Source: Deltaproteobacteria bacterium UBA6967
GTDB lineage: Bacteria; SAR324; NAC60-12
DNA length: 12,348 nt
Assembly (NCBI GenBank): GCA_002450295.1
Contig: DJYX01000164.1
Location: 1 to 12,348 of the forward strand
Direction: 5' to 3'
A model generated the notes under the pieces. It ran no database searches. It saw only the letters and a list, made by a program, of their open reading frames with translations, and was not told the origin of the DNA. Position 1 is the first letter of the stretch, and each line of letters begins with the position of its first letter. The position numbers and the translations under genes were made by a program. Shown piece after piece: positions 1 through 7,770 of the stretch.

Positions 1-998
1 GTGTTGGTTGTGATGAATTGTGTCAGGTAGGGAGAATTGAGATTCTCTCGTGCCTCTGGACAGATGTAGGTGTGGGTGCTGTAGAAGAATATTTTCTCTG
101 GGGCACATGATGGATTTTCGGCCAACATTTTCACACTGGCTGCAATGGTACCTCCGGTACGGACCATATCATCTAGAATGAAGACATCCCGATTTTTGAG
201 AAGGCTCACATCATTAGAAGCATCAATCTCCACATCTCGTTGACCATGGCGTGTCTTCTTCATCGTGACAAGTACAGAGTTACGCAACCCAGAAAATTCT
301 TGAACCTTCCTCACAAAATCAACAGCTCCATCATCTGGGGCAACAAAGCCTACGTGCTCACCATAATTCCATAGCCGAACCAAGCCGGATCTCAACACAT
401 AATTTGCGACAATATGAGCGATATCCAAATTAATATATCGTGGTTTCCCGGTCGATGGCTCACTTGCAAAAACATTTTGATAAATCTCTTTCACTATCTC
501 TGGCTTGTGATTGTGAACAGTCATCACTAAATCGACTCCAGCAGCCTTTAACATCCGTGCGTAGAGTTCTGCAGAGCAAGGTTGCCCAACAAATTTCACC
601 TTGGAAGTGAAATCTAAAGCTTGTGGATGGTTACGAGTTCTTGGCCCTCGGTCCTGGGCGGAATAGAAAAGATCTGGTTCGACCAAGGCAACAAACTCAG
701 CTCCATTTTCTTTGGCAGCTGAAGCGAGTAGACAATTGCGCATCGCCAATTCATTGCGAGTGTAGTGTGCGGAACTGGTGGAGAGGATATATACGGACTT
801 GCCCTGTAGCCCAAAACCAAGATTCTCCTCGGTGGGATCATCCAGCAGGAAGCGAGGACAAAACTCACTGTTGACAAAGGTTTTTAGACCAACAATATCA
901 GAGATATCAATTTTTTGAGAGCGGGCGTGGGCGACACCGATTGCAAATGAGGCGTCACTCACATTTGAGACAAGCAGATAATTGCTGTGATAATCCAT
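1..998 (-). CDS. Divergent ribose-phosphate pyrophosphokinase-like protein (3' end cut by window edge)
   Basis: The minus-strand frame is open from ATG at 998 to the window edge: 332 complete codons with no stop, so the C-terminus is missing. By family it should make PRPP from ribose 5-phosphate and ATP in the cytoplasm, for nucleotide and His/Trp synthesis. The PRPP-binding loop FILDDMVRTGGT is at about residues 273-284. Before it, KKTR (247-250) matches the flexible-loop Lys/Arg pair, and YSAQDR (112-117) matches the YxRQDR region. The HNH at 162-164 sits where the family has the catalytic His of DLHxxQ. It is divergent: the usual N-terminal FxDGE is replaced by VNSEF (42-46), and an insertion follows QDR (about 118-138). 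It could be a specialised paralogue rather than the housekeeping Prs. The start is set by an in-frame stop at 1035-1037; TTG at 1001 is an alternative, and no strong Shine-Dalgarno is visible. It lies 73 nt downstream of htrA on the same strand. Confidence 0.85.
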   Translation of the reverse strand, partial: MDYHSNYLLVSNVSDASFAIGVAHARSQKIDISDIVGLKTFVNSEFCPRFLLDDPTEENLGFGLQGKSVYILSTSSAHYTRNELAMRNCLLASAAKENGAEFVALVEPDLFYSAQDRGPRTRNHPQALDFTSKVKFVGQPCSAELYARMLKAAGVDLVMTVHNHKPEIVKEIYQNVFASEPSTGKPRYINLDIAHIVANYVLRSGLVRLWNYGEHVGFVAPDDGAVDFVRKVQEFSGLRNSVLVTMKKTRHGQRDVEIDASNDVSLLKNRDVFILDDMVRTGGTIAASVKMLAENPSCAPEKIFFYSTHTYICPEARENLNSPYLTQFITTN

Positions 999-1021
999 CA
1001 AAGTTCTTGCTCGCAGAAGGA

Positions 1022-1051
1022 CCTGCCTGATCCCTCACAGATCAAGGCAGG
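1022..1051 (-). terminator. Imperfect hairpin between htrA and the PRPP synthetase-like gene
   Basis: The arms CCTGCC-T-GATC and GATC-AA-GGCAGG pair with one bulged base around a 7-nt loop, about 20 nt past the htrA stop codon. No run of T follows on the minus strand, so it is not a textbook intrinsic terminator. It could be a weak terminator or an mRNA-processing or stabilising structure between co-directional genes. Confidence 0.35.
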
Positions 1052-1071
1052 CTGAAAGTTGAAGAACGTGG

Positions 1072-2568
1072 TCAGTCCCCCTGCAAAAAGATATATTGAG
1101 AACCTTGTTGAGTTCTCACCAGCAGCAAGATTCCATCTTGCAGGGAAAGTTCGCTGCCCACACGCCGAAAATCAACTAGATTAGCTATATTCTGGCGGTC
1201 CATTTCCACCACCAGCATTCCAGCCCTCAGCCCAGCTTCAGAGGCTGAAGAATCTGGTTCTACTTCAGTAATGACAACACCGCCTTGTACCTGTGCATAG
1301 CCCAGTCGTTCTGCCATCTCTGGGGTCAATTCTTGAACTGAGAAACCAAGTTGTGGAGTTGGTGTAGGGGGTTCCTGAGGAATTGCCATTCTTGATGGCT
1401 GCTTCGGTCGCTCATCCAAAGTCACCATCATTCGCATTGGGGTACCATCACGAACCAACTCCAACTCAACGATTGCATCTGCTCGGGCGTCTGCGATCTC
1501 ATTTCTGAGGTCATTGCTGTTCTCAACAACTTCACCGTTGAGTTTCAGAACCACGTCTCCCTTTTGAAGACCTGCTTTTTCGGCAGGTGTCCCGGGCATA
1601 ACCCCCGTGATCAGTGTCCCTTTGTTATCCTTCAGTCGGAAGGCTTTGGCTAGCTCAGCAGTAACATCTTGAATCCCAACACCTAACCATCCCCTGGAAA
1701 CTCGACCCTCATCAATCAAATCATTCATAATTCGGCGAGCCATGTTAATCGGAACCGCAAAGCCAATCCCTTGATAGCCACCGCTTCTGGTGAAGATCGC
1801 TGTATTCACTCCGACAATTTTGCCCTCCAAGTTAATCAAGGGACCACCACTATTTCCAGGATTGATCGCAGCATCTGTTTGAATGAAATCTTCGTATTCG
1901 GTAATTCCGATTCCGGTGCGGCCCTTGGCACTGACAATTCCAAAAGTCACCGTCTGTGTGAGACCGAATGGATTTCCTACAGCTATGACGGACTCTCCTA
2001 CCAAAATTTCTTTTGAGTCGCCCATCACAAGTGTGGGCATTCCTTCCTCATCAACTTTTATAACTGAGATGTCAGACTCGGGATCAGTACCAATTAACTT
2101 GGCATCAAGTTCCCTGCCATCAAACAATTGAACAGTGATCTTGTCCGCTTCTCCAACAACATGATGATTGGTGAGAATATAGCCATCTGAACGGACAATT
2201 GAACCCGATCCCATGCCTTCCTGACGGAATCGATCATTTCCTCGACCTCTTGGGGGTCGCATACCCGGGAAGAATCGCTCAAAGAACTCATCATTATATA
2301 GATCGAGAGGATTGTTCGGAGTATTTCTGCCAGTGTTTGCAATCTCTTTCTCAACCTTGATGTGCACGACAGCTTGCTGAACAATCTGTACTAGGGCAGC
2401 TCGCGTCTTCGAAGCCCGAATCAAAGCTTGCAGGTCATCTTTTGATTGTGCCTGCACAAAGCCTACTGAAACAGCGGCCGCAACAGCAATGATGAGTAAG
2501 AGTAAGAAAGTCTTAGGAAGCGAAATGGGGGAGGATGGAAAGAGTTTCTGATGAGAGTAGCTAATCAT
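1072..2568 (-). CDS. htrA: Periplasmic HtrA/Do-family serine protease with two PDZ domains
   Basis: This is a 498-residue periplasmic quality-control protease/chaperone of the HtrA (DegP/DegQ/MucD) family, which degrades or refolds misfolded envelope proteins. A signal peptide with a hydrophobic stretch (about 20-38) precedes a likely cleavage site after VQA (residue 40). The trypsin-like domain carries the full catalytic triad: His136 in TNHHVV, Asp166 in PESDIS and Ser240 in NPGNSGGP. PDZ1 lies at about 292-385 (starting RGWLGVGIQ). A Pro-rich linker (388-405) leads to PDZ2 (about 406-495). Length and layout are normal for the family. ATG at 2568 has GAGG about 7 nt upstream. The gene sits 74 nt after proS and 73 nt before the PRPP synthetase-like gene on the same strand, so co-transcription is plausible. 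The stretch upstream shows no clear heat-shock or sigma-E promoter. The family call is firm; which paralogue (DegP, DegQ or MucD) is not resolved. Confidence 0.95.
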   Translation of the reverse strand: MISYSHQKLFPSSPISLPKTFLLLLIIAVAAAVSVGFVQAQSKDDLQALIRASKTRAALVQIVQQAVVHIKVEKEIANTGRNTPNNPLDLYNDEFFERFFPGMRPPRGRGNDRFRQEGMGSGSIVRSDGYILTNHHVVGEADKITVQLFDGRELDAKLIGTDPESDISVIKVDEEGMPTLVMGDSKEILVGESVIAVGNPFGLTQTVTFGIVSAKGRTGIGITEYEDFIQTDAAINPGNSGGPLINLEGKIVGVNTAIFTRSGGYQGIGFAVPINMARRIMNDLIDEGRVSRGWLGVGIQDVTAELAKAFRLKDNKGTLITGVMPGTPAEKAGLQKGDVVLKLNGEVVENSNDLRNEIADARADAIVELELVRDGTPMRMMVTLDERPKQPSRMAIPQEPPTPTPQLGFSVQELTPEMAERLGYAQVQGGVVITEVEPDSSASEAGLRAGMLVVEMDRQNIANLVDFRRVGSELSLQDGILLLVRTQQGSQYIFLQGD

Positions 2569-2642
2569 TTACGACCTCAAATTGGATGAAGATAGAATGA
2601 TTTTCATGACACCCAAATATTGTAACTGCTTCTCTTCGGTTG

Positions 2643-4082
2643 TCAGTAGGCAATTGCAAAAATTACTTCTTGCTTGGAGGGTTCCCCAGTCAAAATGCAC
2701 TTACCGGCTTCGGGCTGATCGTTCAGAGGGATACATCGAATCGTTGCCTTGGTCTCATTTTTGATCTGATCCTCGACTTCTCTCGAACCATTCCAGTGCG
2801 CCCTGATAAATCCACCTTCCTGCTCGAGAATCTCTTTAAATTCTCCGTAATTCTTGGCTGTTCGGGTATTTGCCTCGCGGAAATCAAGAGCTCGCAGGTA
2901 AAGATCCTGCTGGATTTGCTGCAAAAGCCTCATCACATGATCTGCAATCTCATCCAAGGGCACTAATTTTTTATCACGCACATCTCTTCGTGCCACCATT
3001 GCAGACTGCTGCTTGACATCTCTTGGACCAATCTCCAACCTCACCGGCACACCTTGCTGAATCCAATGGAAGAACTTATCTCCAGGTCGAAGATTGTCTC
3101 GATCATCAATTTGAATTCTCAAGTGATCTAAATGTTCTGCTAAACGTTGCTTGATCTTCTCGGCAAACTCAAGCGTCTGAGTCCGTTCCTGATCGTTTGA
3201 AAAGATGGGAACTAGAGCAACTGCCACCGGGGCTATACGAGGTGGTAGGATAAGACCGTCATCATCAGAGTGGGTCATGATCAGTCCCCCAATCATACGT
3301 GTGGAACTTCCCCAGCTAGTAGTCCAAGCCAGTGATTGCTGGTTGTTTCGATCCAAGAACTGAATTTCGAAAGCCTTGGCAAAATTTTGCCCAAGATTAT
3401 GGGAAGTCGCACTCTGAAGAGCTTTACCATCCTGCATCATCGCTTCCACAGTGTAAGTAGACAGAGCACCGGGAAACTTCTCAGCCTCTGATTTCTGGCC
3501 AGGAATTACAGGGATTGCCAGATCGTCCTCCTGAAAGCTTCGATACACCTCCAGCATCTTGAGTGTCTCTTCCTGAGCTTCCTCGTAGGTTTCATGGGCA
3601 GTATGCCCTTCTTGCCAAAGAAACTCGGAAGTCCTCAAAAAAAGTCGGGTTCGCTTTTCCCAACGCATCACGTTAGCCCACTGGTTGATCAAAACCGGCA
3701 GATCTCGGTAGCTATTTATCCACTGCGCATACATGTGGCCAATCACTGTTTCGGAAGTTGGACGAATGACCAATGGCTCTTCCAACTCTTTACCTCCCCC
3801 AATGGTCACCACCGCACACTCTGGGCTGAATCCCTCAACATGCTCAGCTTCTCGGTTCAGGAACTCTTGTGGAATCAACAATGGGAAGTAGGCATTTACA
3901 TGTCCCGTTTCTTTGAACATTCTGTCCAGCCGAGCCTGCATCGCTTCCCAGATCGCAAATCCGCTCGGGCGAATGACCATACATCCCTTGACAGGAGCGT
4001 AATCAGCCAGCTGTCCTGCTTTGATAACATCTAGATACCACTGGGAGTAGTTTTCACTTCGTGGGGTAATATTCTTGGCCAT
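2643..4082 (-). CDS. proS: Prolyl-tRNA synthetase, archaeal/eukaryotic-type (short form)
   Basis: This 479-residue cytoplasmic class II aminoacyl-tRNA synthetase charges tRNA-Pro with proline. It is the short architecture shared with archaea and eukaryotes (ProS type 3), without the editing INS domain inserted in the long bacterial form. Visible class II landmarks are RPTSE (107-111), motif 2 around RWEKRTRLFLRTSEF (140-154, then QEGHTAH) and motif 3 at SWGSSTRMIGG (256-266). The anticodon-binding domain spans about 284-390. The C-terminal domain (about 400-479) ends in IFAIAY; a C-terminal Tyr is typical of this type. Two cysteines (450, 462) are visible in the region where some members bind zinc. 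The start is ATG at 4082, directly next to a palindrome that includes a possible ribosome-binding GAGAAG. It lies downstream of the SLC13 transporter gene (94-nt gap) and upstream of htrA. Confidence 0.97.
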   Translation of the reverse strand: MAKNITPRSENYSQWYLDVIKAGQLADYAPVKGCMVIRPSGFAIWEAMQARLDRMFKETGHVNAYFPLLIPQEFLNREAEHVEGFSPECAVVTIGGGKELEEPLVIRPTSETVIGHMYAQWINSYRDLPVLINQWANVMRWEKRTRLFLRTSEFLWQEGHTAHETYEEAQEETLKMLEVYRSFQEDDLAIPVIPGQKSEAEKFPGALSTYTVEAMMQDGKALQSATSHNLGQNFAKAFEIQFLDRNNQQSLAWTTSWGSSTRMIGGLIMTHSDDDGLILPPRIAPVAVALVPIFSNDQERTQTLEFAEKIKQRLAEHLDHLRIQIDDRDNLRPGDKFFHWIQQGVPVRLEIGPRDVKQQSAMVARRDVRDKKLVPLDEIADHVMRLLQQIQQDLYLRALDFREANTRTAKNYGEFKEILEQEGGFIRAHWNGSREVEDQIKNETKATIRCIPLNDQPEAGKCILTGEPSKQEVIFAIAY

Positions 4083-4095
4083 GAGAAGACTTCTC
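4083..4095 (-). repeat. 13-bp perfect palindrome abutting the proS start codon
   Basis: GAGAAG-A-CTTCTC is a perfect 6-bp dyad with a single central base, ending at the base before the proS ATG. On the proS strand the distal arm reads GAGAAG and lies 7 nt from the ATG, so it overlaps the most likely Shine-Dalgarno position. The one-base spacer is too short for a full RNA hairpin. If functional it is more likely a DNA operator; chance is possible. Confidence 0.35.
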
Positions 4096-4176
4096 TATCA
4101 CTTTAATTACAAATCTTTTTTGAAAACCCTAAATACCGCATCTACAGAAGACTGACAAGCACAACTAGGAAAAATG

Positions 4177-5394
4177 TTAGAAGAATCCAATTTGCCAAAG
4201 CAACATTGCCATTAAATAGGAGGCCACCAAGCCAATCCCACTAATCAACGCACCAATTTGCAGAAGTTGTTGATTTTCAAGAAGTCCTGTCGCATAAGCC
4301 ATCGCATTTGGAGGTGTGCTGACTGGTAACGCCATCGCGAGTGAACAAGAAAAGGGGACCAGCAAAACTAGCAACTTTGAACCACCAATTTCGCCGAGCG
4401 TACTCATTGTTGCCCCAAGAGTAGCCATGATCGACAGTAATAAATTTGCTGTTGCGGTATTGGAGATGAAAGTCGACATCAAGAGACCCATCACTGTTGC
4501 CATCACTACAATCATCAGTGGAGACAATTCAGCGAAAGGAATATTGGTAACGAGAGTTTGGCTTAGTCCTGTTGACTCCAGACCAAGCCCCAGGGCGATT
4601 CCTCCAGAAATCAGCCATAAGACATCCCAACTCAAATTTTTGAGGTCTTGCTTCCCAATTACTCCGCTGACAAGAAAAACAGCTACAGGAATCATCGCAA
4701 CAACATAAGAATTCATCCCATGCAAGGAACCTGTAAGCCAGAGCAGGATGGTCATGGCAAAACAAATATAAACAACCCATGCGCGAGGAGTACGGCGAAA
4801 CTCACTCTCAATTACTAGCTTAATCCGTTCTTGTCTAGAAGGCAGTAGAGCCACTAACAAGGTCCAAGCAATGGCAAGTAAGCAGATTGAAAAGGGCACC
4901 CCGAAAGCCATCCATCCACCAAAACTTATAGCTTGCTCACCTACCAGATACTTCATGGCAACCGCATTAGGTGGTGAACCAATTGGTGTTCCAATTCCTC
5001 CGATGTTTGCAGCTAATGGAATGCACAGAACCAGCGCTGTCCTGCCTAAGTCATCATTTGGAAACAGTCGGAGAACAGGAGTTACAATCGTGATCATCAA
5101 AGCTGTGGTCGCCGTGTTGCTCATGAACATCGAAAAAACCGCTGTAATGATCATCATCCCAAGCATGACAAATTTTGGGGATTCACCGAAAGGCCGGAGA
5201 AATACCCGAGCGAGATTTACGTCCAGATGATACTTTGTCGCAGCCATCGCCAAAAAGAAGCCTCCCCAAAAAAGCATGATGATGGGAGAAGCGAATGTAG
5301 TAAGTATATCTTGGTAGGGAAGTAACTTTCCCATCTCCTCAATACTACTGGGATCCCTAAACCAGATAGACCCTTTGTTGGAAATCAGCAACAA
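4177..5394 (-). CDS. SLC13/DASS-family sodium-coupled anion transporter (intact part of a gene interrupted by an in-frame TAG)
   Basis: This is an inner-membrane symporter of the divalent anion:Na+ (SLC13/DASS) family, which takes up dicarboxylates, sulfate or similar anions; the substrate cannot be told. The uninterrupted frame spans 405 codons from a TTG at 5394, with the first ATG at 5334. Both family signature repeats are present: MSNTATTALM followed by GGIGTPIGSPPNA, and ISNTATANLLL followed by PVSTPPNAMAYATG. These carry the Ser-Asn-Thr motifs (codons 154-156 and 373-375 of the full frame) that form the sodium and substrate sites in VcINDY. About ten hydrophobic segments are visible. 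The real gene almost certainly begins at ATG 5580, since the upstream frame continues the family's N-terminus, but codon 44 is TAG. With no other lesion in 467 codons, it is a recent nonsense allele, a readthrough case or a base error. Translation restarted at 5394 or 5334 would lack the first membrane helices. The stop is TAA. Confidence 0.85.
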   Translation of the reverse strand: MLLISNKGSIWFRDPSSIEEMGKLLPYQDILTTFASPIIMLFWGGFFLAMAATKYHLDVNLARVFLRPFGESPKFVMLGMMIITAVFSMFMSNTATTALMITIVTPVLRLFPNDDLGRTALVLCIPLAANIGGIGTPIGSPPNAVAMKYLVGEQAISFGGWMAFGVPFSICLLAIAWTLLVALLPSRQERIKLVIESEFRRTPRAWVVYICFAMTILLWLTGSLHGMNSYVVAMIPVAVFLVSGVIGKQDLKNLSWDVLWLISGGIALGLGLESTGLSQTLVTNIPFAELSPLMIVVMATVMGLLMSTFISNTATANLLLSIMATLGATMSTLGEIGGSKLLVLLVPFSCSLAMALPVSTPPNAMAYATGLLENQQLLQIGALISGIGLVASYLMAMLLWQIGFF

Positions 5395-5448
5395 TTCTAG
5401 TCCGATCAGTAAAACAGAAGTCGCAAAGATGGGGATAGGTTCAAGGAT

Positions 5449-5580
5449 CTAACAGAGAACTGCCAGGGTGAAGATGGCAAGCATTCGTACTTGTACCACG
5501 TCAATTTCTTGAAGCACTTGATTCATGGGTAACCAGAGCACTAACAGAGGTACTGCCACACAGATCAAGGCTTTTGTCAT
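5449..5580 (-). pseudogene. 5' end of the SLC13 transporter gene, closed by a premature in-frame TAG
   Basis: ATG at 5580 opens 43 codons in the same frame as the transporter body and ends at TAG (plus-strand cta at 5449-5451). The peptide starts MTKALICVAVPLLVLWLP and runs to LAIFTLAVLC, then stop. After the stop the frame goes on with ILEPIPIFATSVLLI. That block is the family's N-terminal W-x-x-E-x-I-P signature, and the stop sits exactly where a Trp (TGG) is expected, so one G-to-A change explains it. The ATG overlaps the TGA of the upstream receiver-like gene as ATGA, the usual layout for translational coupling, which supports 5580 as the original start. Confidence 0.75.
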
Positions 5581-6083
5581 CTAAAATCTAAATGGGTGGG
5601 GTTCTGGTTTCGCAGGTGTTGCAGAATGATGCCTTCGTCCAGTACAAAGGCGTAGGGCAGGGGATGTTCCACAAAGCGGACGACATATTCGCTGAGGATC
5701 TTGATCACGGTTTTGGCAAAGTCACCGATCTGCCAGGGTGCTAGTTGGCAGTAGTCCAAGCCACCGTGATTCAGAGCTCTAAGGATTTTTTCAGAGTCTA
5801 GCTTTTCGCAAACAAGAATTTTTCGCGCATTGGTTGTGTGAGAGTTTTCATGTAGACGAACAATTAGGTCTACACCATCTGCTTCCGAAAAAGCATCACT
5901 GGAAATCAACAAGGACAGAGATGTTTCTTCACGCAGAGTCGAATTCAAGAATTCCTCCGCCTCTTTAACAGTCCCGACACATTTTAAGTGGAAGTGGCTT
6001 TCCAGAAATGACAGTTCCTGCTTGACCGCATCCAGTAATGCCGTCTGTTCTAGACAGATCAATATATGCAGATGCGTCTTCAT
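5577..6083 (-). CDS. Degenerate receiver-like (pseudo-receiver) protein, function unknown
   Basis: This is a 168-residue soluble protein from ATG 6083 (a TTG lies one codon upstream); I recognise no named family. The pattern of alternating hydrophobic strands and helices over about residues 4-135 resembles a CheY-type receiver domain. Examples are the start HLHILICLEQ, the central LLISSDAFSEADGVDLI (about 58-74) and the late GGLDYCQLAPWQIGDFAKTV (about 107-126). The phosphorylation residues look lost: the acidic pair after strand 1 is absent, Ser stands where the phospho-Asp should be (one Asp lies a residue further on), and LAPW replaces the conserved Lys-Pro. A C-terminal tail (about 135-168) contains YAFVLDEGIILQHLR. 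It cannot act as a standard phosphoreceiver and may be a protein-interaction module. Its stop overlaps the transporter's ATG (ATGA), and it lies 152 nt after the response regulator gene. No good Shine-Dalgarno is visible. Confidence 0.7.
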   Translation of the reverse strand: MKTHLHILICLEQTALLDAVKQELSFLESHFHLKCVGTVKEAEEFLNSTLREETSLSLLISSDAFSEADGVDLIVRLHENSHTTNARKILVCEKLDSEKILRALNHGGLDYCQLAPWQIGDFAKTVIKILSEYVVRFVEHPLPYAFVLDEGIILQHLRNQNPTHLDFR

Positions 6084-6197
6084 CAAGAATTTGGTTTATA
6101 ATGAGTATTGTTGCTTACTCAGCCTCTAGTGTACTAGGGCGAGATCTTGATGAGAGATTTCTAAGGGATCAACGGAAGGGTATCTTGAAGGGAGAGA

Positions 6198-6216
6198 GCG
6201 GTCTCAGAAGGACCGC
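6198..6216 (-). terminator. Hairpin downstream of the sigma-54 response regulator gene
   Basis: GCGGTC and GACCGC form a perfect 6-bp stem with a 7-nt loop, starting about 20 nt past the regulator's stop codon on the minus strand. A pyrimidine-rich TCTCTCCCTT follows rather than a clean T run. It is a plausible weak or partial terminator separating the kinase/regulator pair from the receiver-like/transporter pair. The remaining stretch up to 6083 may hold the promoter of that second pair, but I see no convincing -35/-10 or -24/-12 match there. Confidence 0.4.
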
Positions 6217-6235
6217 ACTCATGATCAGCTTATGT

Positions 6236-7759
6236 CTAGTCTGCCTCGAACTCAAAAACCTCACCTTCTTCACGATATTCATTCAGCTTGTTTCGTAAAG
6301 TACGAATGCTGATGCCCAAAATTCGTGAGGCATGGGTTCGATTTCCGCTGGTTTCCTTTAGGGTTTCAAAAATAAGCTTCTTCTCTGCTTCCTTCATTGA
6401 CATCCCTACCTCAATCCCAAGAGGCCCATTCACTGGATTTGCATTTGACTCAACGATGGACTCTGTTGCTACCACAGCAGGTGCAGAGACTTTTGATGTT
6501 ATCGAAGCTGTTGCAGAAGCTAGGTCTTCATTAATGGTACGACTGCCCATTTGTGAATGCATCAAGAGATGGTGTGGCAAGATTTCGTTTCCGTTGCAAA
6601 GCAACATTGCGCGTTCCACCACGTTTTCTAACTCTCGGACGTTGCCACGCCAGTTGTAGTTCGTTAAGACATCTAGAGCATCCTGAACAATCTTAGGCCT
6701 TTCACGACCATTAAGCTGTGCATGCTTAGTCAGGAAATGTTCTACCAGAAGAGGGATATCATCCTTCCGCTCCCGCAAAGCGGGCAAGGAAAGAGGAATA
6801 ACATTCAATCTGAAATAGAGGTCTTCTCTGAACTTGCCTGACTCGACACACTCCAGCATATGACGATTTGTGGTTGCTACTACTCGAACATCCACTTTGA
6901 TTGGGTCCTTGCCCCCGACTTTATCAATTTCCTGCTCTTGAAGAACACGCAAAAGCTTAGCTTGTAGCGGAAGAGCCATCTCGCTGATTTCATCCAATAG
7001 AATCGTTCCGGTGTGAGCTTGCTCAAACTTTCCACGATGATCTTGGTTTGCACCAGTGAAAGAACCCTTCTTGTGTCCGAAGAGCTCGCTTTCAAGCAGC
7101 GTATCTGGCATTGCTGCACAGTTCACAGCTACAAAAGGTTTGTTCACACGTTCAGAGTTATTGTGGATATATTGAGCCAACAATTCCTTACCAGTTCCAC
7201 TCTCGCTCTGGATGAGAATCGTCGCCTTACTACGGGAAACGTTGCGTGCAACTTCCAGCAGTGATTTCATCGCAGCATTTTGGGTGACGATTTCCTTTGG
7301 ATCACCGTTCGTTTGCTTACGGGCACCCCCACTAGTAGGAGCAGCAGATCCCTTATCTTCTGTGGGACGCAACATGATGGGTCCCTTGTTGTCCTGATAA
7401 GCCAGCGCTCGTTCAACAATGAAAATAAAATTCTCAAAGTTGAAGGGCTTCACGATGTAGTCGAAGGCACCATGCTTCATTGCTTCCACAGCAGTCTCAA
7501 TCGTACCGTAGGCGGTGGCCATGATCACTGGTTTGTAGGGCTCCAAGCCTTTGATATCCTTAAGCAACTCCAAGCCACTGCGCTTAGGCATCGTCATGTC
7601 TGTGATGACCAGCGAGTATTCGTTGTTCTTGAATTTCTTGAGGGCATCGATTGCATTGTGCGAAAGCTCAACAGGATACCCACAGTGTTTGAGGGTCTCC
7701 GACATAGCTATCCGCATTTCGACTTCGTCGTCTACAATCAGGATGGGATGCGAAACCAT
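6236..7759 (-). CDS. NtrC-family sigma-54-dependent response regulator
   Basis: A 507-residue transcription activator that, once phosphorylated, binds upstream enhancers and uses ATP to open sigma-54 RNA polymerase promoters. An N-terminal receiver (about 1-120) has the acidic pair in ILIVDDE, phospho-Asp54 in VITDMTMP and Lys104 in YIVKPF. The AAA+ domain (about 155-395) carries Walker A SESGTGKE (about 185-192), the sigma-54 contact loop as GSFTGA (232-237, a known variant of GAFTGA), Walker B ILLDEIS and the R-finger region FREDLYFRLNVIPL. After an Ala/Ser/Val-rich linker, a Fis-type HTH (about 455-495) reads SGNRTHASRILGISIRTLRNKL. The start is ATG 7759, with AAGGAAG 4 nt upstream; TTG 7774 is less likely. 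It lies 11 nt after the kinase gene, forming a cognate pair. Target genes are unknown: the HTH resembles FlgR/FlbD-type flagellar regulators, while the neighbouring sigma-54 promoter before urtA suggests nitrogen control. The stop is TAG, followed two codons later by TAA. Confidence 0.95.
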   Translation of the reverse strand: MVSHPILIVDDEVEMRIAMSETLKHCGYPVELSHNAIDALKKFKNNEYSLVITDMTMPKRSGLELLKDIKGLEPYKPVIMATAYGTIETAVEAMKHGAFDYIVKPFNFENFIFIVERALAYQDNKGPIMLRPTEDKGSAAPTSGGARKQTNGDPKEIVTQNAAMKSLLEVARNVSRSKATILIQSESGTGKELLAQYIHNNSERVNKPFVAVNCAAMPDTLLESELFGHKKGSFTGANQDHRGKFEQAHTGTILLDEISEMALPLQAKLLRVLQEQEIDKVGGKDPIKVDVRVVATTNRHMLECVESGKFREDLYFRLNVIPLSLPALRERKDDIPLLVEHFLTKHAQLNGRERPKIVQDALDVLTNYNWRGNVRELENVVERAMLLCNGNEILPHHLLMHSQMGSRTINEDLASATASITSKVSAPAVVATESIVESNANPVNGPLGIEVGMSMKEAEKKLIFETLKETSGNRTHASRILGISIRTLRNKLNEYREEGEVFEFEAD

Positions 7760-7763
7760 ATTG

Positions 7764-7770
7764 CTTCCTT
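7764..7770 (-). promoter_or_regulatory. Ribosome binding site of the response regulator gene
   Basis: AAGGAAG on the minus strand lies 4 nt before ATG 7759 and just downstream of the kinase stop codon (7771-7773). This favours ATG 7759 over the TTG at 7774 as the start. Confidence 0.7.

Noticed and set aside
614..877. Overlapping frames on both strands inside the PRPP synthetase-like gene
   Set aside because: They are out-of-frame shadows without homology or ribosome sites; the open minus-strand frame with PRPP-binding motifs is the real gene.
4316..5230. Plus-strand frames opposite the SLC13 transporter gene
   Set aside because: Antisense shadows of conserved membrane-protein codons; the minus strand carries the family motifs.
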